Assembly (NCBI GenBank): GCA_036010965.1 | Contig: DASCMO010000097.1 | Span: 1 to 5,358 of the forward strand | Reading direction: 5' to 3' | DNA from: GCA-2686265 sp036010965 | GTDB lineage: Bacteria > Planctomycetota > UBA1135 > GCA-002686595 | DNA length: 5,358 nt | Shown here: in pieces, positions 1-5,358 of the stretch | Layout: every line of letters starts with the position of its first letter | How positions within the stretch are numbered: the stretch's first letter is position 1 | Position numbers and translations under genes: made by a program | The notes under the pieces: model-generated | What the model saw: the letters and a program-made list of their open reading frames with translations, nothing else | Database searches by the model: none | Told to the model about the DNA's origin: nothing

Positions 1-1778
1 ACTGGGATCTGGTCTTCGAGCAGCTCGGGAAGCGGTTTCTGTTCAAGCTGGGCATGGCCGTGCTCGCGCTGCTCTACGGGGCCGCCATCTACGCGCCCTT
101 TCTGGCCAACGACCGGCCGCTCGTGATCGAGGCCGTGGAACTCAAGGGCTACCGCAGCGCGATCAGCTCCCTGTCGGCCGTCACGACGGGCATGGCCGGC
201 CTGATGAAGATGCCGGACGAGCAGTACATCGAGCGCCTGCGTGTGGCGGGGACCCTGGGCCGTGAGGGTGTGCCCCCCGACCGCAACTCGGCCCTGAAGC
301 TGGAAGAGGCGGCGGCTGACCAGCGACTGGGCCTGATCCGGCGCGCCCTGCCCCTCGCTGAGCGCTCGCGCCTCGATCCCTACGAGCTCCCGATGCGTTC
401 CGCCCTGCAGGCTTTCGCCCGAGGCGAGTCAGCCGTGGCTCTCGAGTCCGCCGCCGAGGCCAAGACCGTCGCCCGCTCCTTCCGCAGGGAGCTCGCCGCC
501 TGGGATCCCCGCGCGCCCGAGAAGTCTGGCATCCACCTCGTCGGCCACCGTCGCTGGCCCCTGTTCGAGGCCCTCTCCGCCAAGGAGGTCTTCTTCATGG
601 TGCTGTGGTTGTTCGTCCTCACCTGGCCGGTGTGGAACGGGCTTCTGAATCGGCGCGTCCTGGGGGGAGAGCGCGAGCGCATCCGCCGCTGGCGGCGGCG
701 CAAGGCCTTCGGCGTGGCGGGGATTTCCCTGGCCTCTGCCCTGCTCTGGATGGCGACGCCGCTCTACGGCGAGGCGGGCTCCTTCGACACCGCTCCCTTC
801 AAGGGCGCCCTGGCCGACGGCGACATGTGGCTCGTCCCCGCGGGCGAGCTGATCGGCGCGGAGATGGCCGAGACGGTCACCTGGACCCCCGTGGCCTTTG
901 GGACCGCGGAGACCCACTCCGACGCCGAGACCAACTTTCGGCCCCCGACCTGGTCGAGTCACTCGGCCATCGACGAGGCGGGGCGCTACGAGAGCGGACC
1001 GCGCAAGCGGGCGGAGGACAGGCAGGACCCGACGGGCTACGAGGTGCCGGTCGTGCCGGTCGAGATCCGGCCCGGCGAACCGCCCGTCAACCATCCCCTA
1101 CGGCGCATCGCGGGCACGGACGAACTGGGCCGCGACTTCTTCACGCGCATCCTGTGGGGCGGCCGGGTGAGCCTGATGGTCGGCATCCTCTCCGCCGTGC
1201 TGTTGACCGTCATCGGCGTCGTGATCGGTTCGATCGCTGGCTACTTCGGAGGCCGGGTGGACGTCGCGATCATGCGCTTGATCGAGATCATCCAGTCCCT
1301 GCCGGCCTTCTTCCTGATCCTGATGGCCATGGCCTTCACCGACCCCAAGGTCGTGCCGCCGATCGTCGCCATCGTCGTGGTCATCGCCTTGATCCGCTGG
1401 ACGGGTACCGCGCGCCTCGTGCGGGGCGAGTTCCTGCGCCTGCGTGAGCAGGAGTTCGTCCTGGCCGCAAAGGCCCTGGGTTTCTCGGACGCGCGCACCA
1501 TCTTTCGCCATGTCCTGCCCAACGCCCTCAGCCCGGTGCTGGTCTCGGCCGCCTTCGCCGTGGCGGCCGGAATCCTGACCGAGTCGGCGATCTCGTTCCT
1601 GGGGTTCGGGACGCGGCCGCCGGAGGCGTCCTGGGGCGCGCTGGTCAATGAGAGCAAGAACCCTGAGTTCTGGTGGATCCAGGTCTTCCCCGGGGTCCTG
1701 ATCTTCATCACGGTCACCTGCTACAACCTGGTGGGGGAGGCTATTCGCGACGCCCTCGACCCCAAGATGAAGCTATGA
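1..1778 (+). CDS. OppC/DppC-type ABC importer permease with large extracytoplasmic insertion (5' partial)
   Basis: This is an inner-membrane permease subunit of a peptide-type (Opp/Dpp/Nik class) ABC importer. The frame is open to the left edge. The first in-frame Met is at 54, but the 17 codons before it (WDLVFEQLGKRFLFKLG) read like the cytoplasmic lead-in to OppC helix 1, and no ribosome site precedes 54, so the true start lies outside the window. Residues below count from the Met at 54. Helix 1 is at about 1-18. An unusual block follows: a 155-residue charged, helical, probably periplasmic stretch, helix 2 (179-197), a basic cytoplasmic turn (RERIRRWRRRK, 207-217), helix 3 (218-238), and a second periplasmic stretch. 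The standard core then resumes with GTDELGRD (354-361), membrane segments from 373 on, and the EAA loop (467-490, G476, LPN) that docks the ATPases. The C-terminus is intact. Ordinary OppC is about 300 residues. The family call is firm; the substrate is unknown. Confidence 0.93.
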   Translation, partial: WDLVFEQLGKRFLFKLGMAVLALLYGAAIYAPFLANDRPLVIEAVELKGYRSAISSLSAVTTGMAGLMKMPDEQYIERLRVAGTLGREGVPPDRNSALKLEEAAADQRLGLIRRALPLAERSRLDPYELPMRSALQAFARGESAVALESAAEAKTVARSFRRELAAWDPRAPEKSGIHLVGHRRWPLFEALSAKEVFFMVLWLFVLTWPVWNGLLNRRVLGGERERIRRWRRRKAFGVAGISLASALLWMATPLYGEAGSFDTAPFKGALADGDMWLVPAGELIGAEMAETVTWTPVAFGTAETHSDAETNFRPPTWSSHSAIDEAGRYESGPRKRAEDRQDPTGYEVPVVPVEIRPGEPPVNHPLRRIAGTDELGRDFFTRILWGGRVSLMVGILSAVLLTVIGVVIGSIAGYFGGRVDVAIMRLIEIIQSLPAFFLILMAMAFTDPKVVPPIVAIVVVIALIRWTGTARLVRGEFLRLREQEFVLAAKALGFSDARTIFRHVLPNALSPVLVSAAFAVAAGILTESAISFLGFGTRPPEASWGALVNESKNPEFWWIQVFPGVLIFITVTCYNLVGEAIRDALDPKMKL

Positions 1779-2794
1779 GCGAGCCCGTGAAGCCTCCCGA
1801 CGGCGAGCGCAAGCCCCTGCTGGAGCTGCGCGGATTGCGCACCTGGTTCCACATCGAGGAGGGTGTGGCTCGGGCCGTGGACGGAGTCAGCTACACGCTC
1901 TTCGAGGGCGAGACCCTGGGTATCGTGGGGGAGTCGGGTTGCGGCAAGAGCGTCACCGCCCTGTCGGTGATGCGCCTCGTTCCCACGCCGCCGGGCCGAC
2001 ACGAGGGAGGGCAGATCCTGTTCCACGGCGAGGACCTCTGCCTCAAGACCGAAGAGGAGATCCGCGACCTGCGCGGCAACGAGATCGCCATGATCTTTCA
2101 GGAACCCATGACGGCCCTGAACCCCGTCTTCACCGTGGGCAACCAGATCATGGAAACCGTCATGCTGCACCAGGGTCTGGACTCGGAAGCGGCCCGGGCG
2201 CATGCGGTTCACATGCTCGGCTTGGTCGGCATTCCCGATCCCTCCGCTCGCGTGGATGAGTACCCTCACCAGCTGTCCGGGGGAATGCGCCAGCGCGTGA
2301 TGATCGCCATCGCCATGGCCTGCGACCCGGCGCTGTTGATCGCCGACGAGCCGACCACCGCTCTGGACGTCACCATCCAGGCGCAGATCCTCGACCTGAT
2401 CCGTGAGCTTCAGGAGTCGGCCAACATGAGCGTCCTCCTGATCACCCACGATCTGGGCGTCGTGGCCCAGACCGCCCATCATGTGGCCGTGATGTATGCA
2501 GGAAAGGTCGTCGAGTACGCCACGGTGGAGGAGCTCTTCGCGGCACCCAAGCACCCCTACTCGATCGGTCTCTTTCGCTCCCTGCCTGATCTGGCCGCTC
2601 CCGGTCAGCGCCTGCCGACCATCCCGGGCATGGTGCCCAGCGCGACCCACTTTCCCAGTGGGTGTCGCTTCCGCACGCGCTGTTCGATCGCGACCGCACG
2701 CTGTGCGGAGGAGGAACCCGCCCTCGTCTCGCTCGAGCCGGGCTCGCGCCACACGGTCGCCTGCCACCACCTGGAGGAGGCCGAGAGGCTGTGA
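1775..2794 (+). CDS. oppD: Peptide ABC importer ATP-binding protein, OppD/DppD type
   Basis: This 339-residue cytoplasmic ATPase is one half of the nucleotide-binding pair that powers the importer. The ATG at 1775 overlaps the permease stop as ATGA. There is no good Shine-Dalgarno just upstream, so translation probably depends on coupling. An in-frame ATG at 1673 would add 34 low-quality residues lying over the permease, so I rejected it. Motifs: Walker A GESGCGKS (52-59), Q-loop Q109, signature LSGGMRQR (167-174), Walker B LLIADE (187-192) with E192 as catalytic base, D-loop TALD (195-198), H-loop H225. All are intact. The C-terminal oligopeptide-transporter domain carries HPY (260-262) and cysteines C297, C303, C310 and C330, the pattern that ligates a [4Fe-4S] cluster in characterised OppD/DppD proteins. 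Length is normal for the family. The symbol denotes subfamily; dpp or another peptide-class system is equally possible. Confidence 0.95.
   Translation: MSEPVKPPDGERKPLLELRGLRTWFHIEEGVARAVDGVSYTLFEGETLGIVGESGCGKSVTALSVMRLVPTPPGRHEGGQILFHGEDLCLKTEEEIRDLRGNEIAMIFQEPMTALNPVFTVGNQIMETVMLHQGLDSEAARAHAVHMLGLVGIPDPSARVDEYPHQLSGGMRQRVMIAIAMACDPALLIADEPTTALDVTIQAQILDLIRELQESANMSVLLITHDLGVVAQTAHHVAVMYAGKVVEYATVEELFAAPKHPYSIGLFRSLPDLAAPGQRLPTIPGMVPSATHFPSGCRFRTRCSIATARCAEEEPALVSLEPGSRHTVACHHLEEAERL
2773..2780 (+). promoter_or_regulatory. Ribosome binding site for the oppF-like gene
   Basis: The stretch GGAGGAGG lies inside the last codons of the oppD-like gene, ten bases before the GTG at 2791. It supports that GTG as the real start over the in-frame ATG at 2662. 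The spacing is slightly long, so re-initiation by ribosomes ending at the overlapping TGA probably contributes. Confidence 0.6.
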
Positions 2795-3786
2795 CCGACT
2801 CTGATCCCCTGATCGAGGTCCAGGGCCTCATGAAGTACTTCCCCATCCGCAGGGGAGTCTTCTCGCGCCACGTGGGCGACGTGAAGGCCGTGGACGGGGT
2901 GGACTTCCAGGTAGGCCACCGGGAGACCCTCTCCCTTGTGGGGGAGTCGGGCTGCGGCAAGACGACCGTCGGTCGCACCATGCTGCGTCTGTTGCCGCCC
3001 ACCGCCGGGAGAGTGCTCTACCGCGCCGAGCCGGGGGCTGAGGCGGTGGACCTGTTCGAACTCGGCGGGAATGCCATGCGCGAGTGTCGTCGAGACCTGC
3101 AGATCATCTTTCAGGATCCCTATGGCAGCCTCAACCCGCGCATCACCGTGGGCAATGCCATCGGCGAGGCTCTGGCGGTACACGGGATCGTGTCGGGGAT
3201 GGAACTGGAACAGCGCGTGGAGGAGCTCCTGAAGAACGTCGGCTTGCGGGCCGACGTGGGCAACCGCTACCCCCACGAGTTCTCCGGCGGCCAGCGCCAG
3301 CGGGTCGGGATCGCGCGCGCCCTGGCCCTGCGGCCGAGGCTGATCGTCTGCGACGAAGCGGTCAGCGCCCTCGACGTCTCGATCCAGGCCCAGGTGATCA
3401 ACCTGCTGAAGGACCTGCAGGCCGAGTTCGGGCTCTCCTTCGTCTTCATTGCCCACGATCTCTCGGTCGTGAAGTACATCTCCGACCGCATCGCGGTCAT
3501 GTACCTCGGCCGCATCGTGGAACAGGGCACGACGAGCCAGATTTTCGAGTCACCCGCTCATCCCTACACCCAGGCGTTGCTGTCCGCCGTGCCGGCGCCC
3601 GATCCGACTTGTCAGGTGGAGCGCGTTCCTCTGAAGGGGGAGGTTCCCTCACCCATCGATCCCCCCTCCGGCTGCCACTTCCGCACGCGCTGCCCCCTGG
3701 CGGAAGCGCGCTGTGCCGAGGCCTATCCCGCTCGGAGAGAGCTGGCCCCGGGCCACACCGCCTCCTGCCACCTGCTCGAGTCCTGA
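2791..3786 (+). CDS. oppF: Peptide ABC importer ATP-binding protein, OppF/DppF type
   Basis: This 331-residue second ATPase of the importer should pair with the upstream OppD-like protein beneath the two permeases. I chose the GTG at 2791, which overlaps the previous stop as GTGA and has GGAGG repeats at 2773-2780, ten bases upstream. The resulting protein begins just before the usual family start (LIEVQGLMKYFPI). An in-frame ATG at 2662 would add 43 unrelated residues inside the OppD-like gene. Motifs: Walker A GESGCGKT (51-58), Q-loop Q108, signature FSGGQRQR (164-171), Walker B LIVCDE (184-189) with E189, D-loop SALD (192-195), H-loop H222. All are intact, so both ATP sites should be active. 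The C-terminal domain has HPY (257-259) and cysteines C295, C301, C308 and C326, matching the iron-sulfur pattern of its partner. It is the last gene of the operon and converges on the HAD gene. Confidence 0.95.
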   Translation: MTDSDPLIEVQGLMKYFPIRRGVFSRHVGDVKAVDGVDFQVGHRETLSLVGESGCGKTTVGRTMLRLLPPTAGRVLYRAEPGAEAVDLFELGGNAMRECRRDLQIIFQDPYGSLNPRITVGNAIGEALAVHGIVSGMELEQRVEELLKNVGLRADVGNRYPHEFSGGQRQRVGIARALALRPRLIVCDEAVSALDVSIQAQVINLLKDLQAEFGLSFVFIAHDLSVVKYISDRIAVMYLGRIVEQGTTSQIFESPAHPYTQALLSAVPAPDPTCQVERVPLKGEVPSPIDPPSGCHFRTRCPLAEARCAEAYPARRELAPGHTASCHLLES

Positions 3787-3791
3787 GCGGG
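3771..3791 (+). terminator. Small hairpin on the convergent junction, possible weak terminator
   Basis: In the plus-strand transcript, CCTGCTC (3771-3777) can pair with GAGCGGG (3785-3791), giving seven pairs including one G-U, around a seven-base loop. It spans the oppF-like stop codon and fills the 5-base gap before the HAD stop. Only two U residues follow, so it is not a classical intrinsic terminator. On the opposite strand the wobble becomes an A-C mismatch, so any effect should favour the transporter transcript. It may be a chance structure in GC-rich DNA. Confidence 0.28.
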
Positions 3792-4514
3792 TTAGACGGG
3801 AATCTCGAAGCGCTCGCGCAGCAGGGTGCGCAGCTCGTCGAAGTCGGCAACCTCGTGGTCGGGCTCGACGCCCGCCTCCTGGGGCGTGTGGCGCGCGGCG
3901 CGGGAGGACCAGACTGCGACCATGCCCAGACTGCGCGGCGGCGCGATGTCGTGTTCGGGGTTGTCGCCCACGTACATGGCCTCGGGTCCTTCGAGGCCCA
4001 TCTCCTCGAGGGCGACCTTGTAGAGCTTCGGGTTGGGCTTCGAGATCCCGATCTGGTCTGAGATGAAGATGGCGTCCGCTTCGAAGAAGGGAATCAGCCC
4101 CAGGCGCACGAGTTTCTCGGCCTGCTTGACGCTCCAGCCGTGGGTGATGACGCCCAGTCTCAGGCCCGCGTCCCGCAGGTCGTCGAGCAGAGGCGGTACG
4201 TCCTCGAAGGGCGCGATCTCGCGCATCTTCGTGTCGTGGTAGGCGGCGACGCCGGCGGCGACGATGGGCGCCGTGCGCCGTGGGGTGAGAGCCTCCACGC
4301 GCAGTCGCCGCACGAGCTTGTCGTAGTGGTGCTCGTAGTTGGAGGAGAACTCTGCGATCACCTCTTCCAGTTCCCTGAAGACGAGCTCCTCGTCCAGGGT
4401 CAGACCTGCATCCACCATGGCCCGCACCGCGTTGCGGCGTGCGCGGCGGGCGAACTCCGTGGTCGGGAAGAGTGTGTCGTCGATGTCGAAGAGGACGGCC
4501 TTCAGGCGGGTCAC
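3792..4514 (-). CDS. HAD superfamily subfamily IA hydrolase (TIGR02253/CTE7-like), predicted phosphatase
   Basis: This 240-residue soluble protein is a predicted Mg-dependent phosphatase acting through an aspartyl-phosphate intermediate. Motif I is DIDDT (nucleophile D10, acid/base D12), motif II is ITHG (T124), motif III is SKP (K159), and motif IV is GDNPEHD (D184, D189). The segment at about 17-95 is the helical cap. Its start, EFARRARRNAVRAMVDAGL, and the later SSNYEHHYDKL closely match the TIGR02253 group as I remember it, described from archaea and metazoans; an archaeal member has been reported as a glyceraldehyde-3-phosphate phosphatase. The substrate here cannot be inferred. The start is GTG at 4514, preceded six bases upstream by GGAGG within GGAGGTGA. 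The gene lies 67 bases downstream of the glycosyltransferase on the same strand and may be co-transcribed. Its stop is five bases from the convergent oppF-like stop. Confidence 0.92.
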   Translation of the reverse strand: MTRLKAVLFDIDDTLFPTTEFARRARRNAVRAMVDAGLTLDEELVFRELEEVIAEFSSNYEHHYDKLVRRLRVEALTPRRTAPIVAAGVAAYHDTKMREIAPFEDVPPLLDDLRDAGLRLGVITHGWSVKQAEKLVRLGLIPFFEADAIFISDQIGISKPNPKLYKVALEEMGLEGPEAMYVGDNPEHDIAPPRSLGMVAVWSSRAARHTPQEAGVEPDHEVADFDELRTLLRERFEIPV

Positions 4515-4517
4515 CGG

Positions 4518-4525
4518 TCACCTCC
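4518..4525 (-). promoter_or_regulatory. Strong Shine-Dalgarno for the HAD hydrolase
   Basis: Read on the minus strand this is GGAGGTGA, a full match to the usual anti-Shine-Dalgarno end of 16S rRNA, with the GGAGG core six bases before the GTG at 4514. It fixes the start codon, which is followed directly by the HAD motif I strand (TRLKAVLFDIDDT). Confidence 0.8.
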
Positions 4526-4531
4526 AGGGCC

Positions 4532-4560
4532 AGTGTACGCTCTCGGCAGGGGCGTGTCCC
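4532..4560 (-). promoter_or_regulatory. Weak sigma70-like promoter candidate before the HAD gene
   Basis: On the minus strand, GGGACA (4560-4555) and TACACT (4537-4532) are separated by exactly 17 bases. Each matches four of six positions of the TTGACA/TATAAT consensus. Transcription would begin near 4525, leaving a leader of only about a dozen bases with the ribosome site at its very start. In a 67-base gap of GC-rich DNA such a match could be chance, and read-through from the glycosyltransferase is at least as likely. Confidence 0.22.
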
Positions 4561-4574
4561 GTGGGCGGAGAGCG
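4538..4574. repeat. Perfect 7-base inverted repeat in the gap between glycosyltransferase and HAD genes
   Basis: CGCTCTC at 4538-4544 is the exact reverse complement of GAGAGCG at 4568-4574, with 23 bases between. There is no T-run on either strand, so it is not a standard terminator. One arm lies inside the spacer of the promoter-like match and the -35-like hexamer lies in the loop. An operator or an mRNA stem between the two genes is possible. The sequence of the repeat is certain; its function is not. Confidence 0.4.
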
Positions 4575-4581
4575 GCGGCTC

Positions 4582-5358
4582 TCACCCCTCGCGGGCGAAG
4601 CATGCCAGCAGTCGCCTGGCGTTCAGGGTGAGGTCGAACTCCTCCTCGACCCGTCGTCGCCCGGCGCGTCCGAGGGTCTCGATGCGTTCGCGATCCGCGA
4701 GGAGTTCGGCGAGGACCTTCTCCAGGGCCTGGCTGTCGCCGGAAGGGATCGTCAGGCCAGTCACCCCGTCCTCGACCAGTTCGCGGATGGCCTCCAGGTC
4801 CCCGGTCACCACGCAGCGCCCGTGGGCCATGGCCTCCATCAGCACGACCGGGATGCCGTCGCGGTCCCCCGAGGCGGTCACGCGGCAGGGCAGCACGAAC
4901 AGGTCCGCGCGCTCCATCAACTTCATGACCGCATCGTTGGGTGTATCTCCCAGGAGGTCGACCGTCACGCCGGGAGGCAGGGTGGCGGAGAGTGCGCGCA
5001 ATCTTCCTTCCTCCGGGCCAGAGCCGGCCAGGATCAGGTGCAGGGAGGCCGAGGTGCGCTCCGCGACTGCGCCCAGGGCCTCGATCAGCAGGTCGAAGCC
5101 CTTCTTCTCCACCATGCGCCCGACGGCGAGGACCTCGAGTGCTTGCCTGCCCGGGGCGGCGTTGGCGTGGATCAGGGTCGTGTCGACACCACAGCGCACC
5201 ACGGGCAGGTCCTCGTCAGGGCGCGGCACGAGGCTCTGGTAGAAGCGCCGATGCCAGGAGGATATGCAGCTGACGAAGCGGGCACGGCGGAGCTTGGTGA
5301 CCAGCAGGGCGCGCTGGGGAAAGAGGTCATTGGCGTGCCCCGTGAAGCTGAATCCGAT
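4582..5358 (-). CDS. GT4-type glycosyltransferase (GT-B fold), 5' partial
   Basis: This is probably a retaining, nucleotide-sugar-dependent glycosyltransferase of the group that builds exopolysaccharide, capsule or O-antigen. The frame stays open to the right edge. An in-frame GTG at 5229 is not the start, because the 43 codons before it (GFSFTGHANDLF, then KLRRARFVSCISSWHRRF) are a standard part of the N-terminal domain. Counting visible residues from the edge: H8 lies in the FTGHAND acceptor-side motif; CGVD (56-59) marks the inter-domain region; VGRMVEKKGFDLLIEAL (79-95) is the usual start of the donor-binding domain; AGSGPE is at 111-116; GDRDGIPVVLMEAMAHG (164-180) is the nucleotide-sugar site, with D167 in place of the first Glu of the EX7E motif and E175 as the second. 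The C-terminus is complete at 258 visible residues; family members have about 350-420, so roughly 100-150 residues are missing. Donor and acceptor are unknown. Confidence 0.92.
   Translation of the reverse strand: MGFSFTGHANDLFPQRALLVTKLRRARFVSCISSWHRRFYQSLVPRPDEDLPVVRCGVDTTLIHANAAPGRQALEVLAVGRMVEKKGFDLLIEALGAVAERTSASLHLILAGSGPEEGRLRALSATLPPGVTVDLLGDTPNDAVMKLMERADLFVLPCRVTASGDRDGIPVVLMEAMAHGRCVVTGDLEAIRELVEDGVTGLTIPSGDSQALEKVLAELLADRERIETLGRAGRRRVEEEFDLTLNARRLLACFAREG

Noticed and set aside
54..56. ATG at 54 as the permease start
   Set aside because: It falls inside what should be the first membrane helix region, has no ribosome site, and the frame upstream encodes a typical cytoplasmic lead-in up to the window edge.
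605..1447. Plus-strand open frame of 280 codons inside the permease gene, and minus-strand frames at 429-1094 and 1098-1511
   Set aside because: The products are Arg/Gly/Pro/Asp-rich low-complexity translations with no motifs, lying over a clear permease gene with conserved motifs in its own frame.
1721..2770. Long minus-strand open frame (349 codons) opposite the oppD-like gene, and a similar one at 2605-3456 opposite the oppF-like gene; the two translations resemble each other
   Set aside because: They resemble each other only because the two ATPase genes on the plus strand are homologous. Neither shows a recognisable domain, and open antisense frames are expected in GC-rich genes.
3084..4061. 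Plus-strand open frame of 325 codons running from inside the oppF-like gene into the HAD region
   Set aside because: It is an out-of-frame, Arg/Gly/Pro-rich shadow that crosses a convergent gene junction, with no recognisable domain.
3649..4521. Minus-strand open frame of 290 codons overlapping the HAD gene in another frame
   Set aside because: The HAD frame carries all four catalytic motifs and the strong ribosome site; this frame is an Arg-rich shadow.
5227..5229. GTG (minus strand) as the glycosyltransferase start
   Set aside because: It would remove conserved N-terminal-domain sequence (FSFTGHAND and the segment ending in RRF) that is in frame all the way to the window edge.
4439..5242. 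Plus-strand open frame of 267 codons opposite the glycosyltransferase
   Set aside because: It is Ser/Arg/Pro-rich with no motifs. The minus strand has an unmistakable GT4 protein that continues past both ends of this frame's overlap.
1..5358. A novel defence system, mobile element, CRISPR array, tRNA or other RNA gene
   Set aside because: I looked for direct and inverted repeats, recombinase or nuclease motifs and tRNA-like cloverleafs and saw none. All but about 70 bases of the window is explained by five recognisable genes.

Overview
The window is a GC-rich (about two-thirds G+C by eye), densely coding piece of what looks like a Gram-negative bacterial chromosome. It holds five protein genes and no RNA genes, mobile elements or CRISPR arrays that I can see. 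The taxonomic hint is weak: strong third-position GC, an OppC-type permease with a very large extracytoplasmic insertion, and a HAD phosphatase of a type better known from archaea and animals. Together these point to a less-studied lineage (Myxococcota, Planctomycetota, or candidate phyla such as Eisenbacteria/Krumholzibacteriota) rather than an enteric or a Gram-positive. This is inference.

Left part (1-3786, plus strand): the distal end of an Opp/Dpp-type peptide importer operon, in the order permease (oppC-like, entering from beyond the left edge), ATPase oppD-like, ATPase oppF-like. Each junction is a 4-base overlap (ATGA at 1775-1778, GTGA at 2791-2794), so the three genes should be translated in a coupled way. 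Both ATPases keep all catalytic motifs and both carry the C-terminal four-cysteine region that binds an iron-sulfur cluster in well-studied relatives. The partner permease (oppB-like) and the substrate-binding protein are not in the window and probably lie to the left. The substrate cannot be read from these genes.

Right part (3792-5358, minus strand): two genes reading toward the transporter operon. A GT4-type glycosyltransferase enters from the right edge and ends at 4582. After a 67-base gap comes a HAD subfamily IA hydrolase that starts with GTG at 4514 behind a very strong ribosome binding site and ends at 3792. It converges on the oppF-like gene with only 5 bases between the stop codons, and a small hairpin sits exactly on that junction. 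The 67-base gap contains a perfect 7-base inverted repeat and a weak promoter-like match.

Nothing here amounts to a previously undescribed system. The most unusual item is the roughly 320-residue insertion, with an extra membrane hairpin, in the OppC-like permease.
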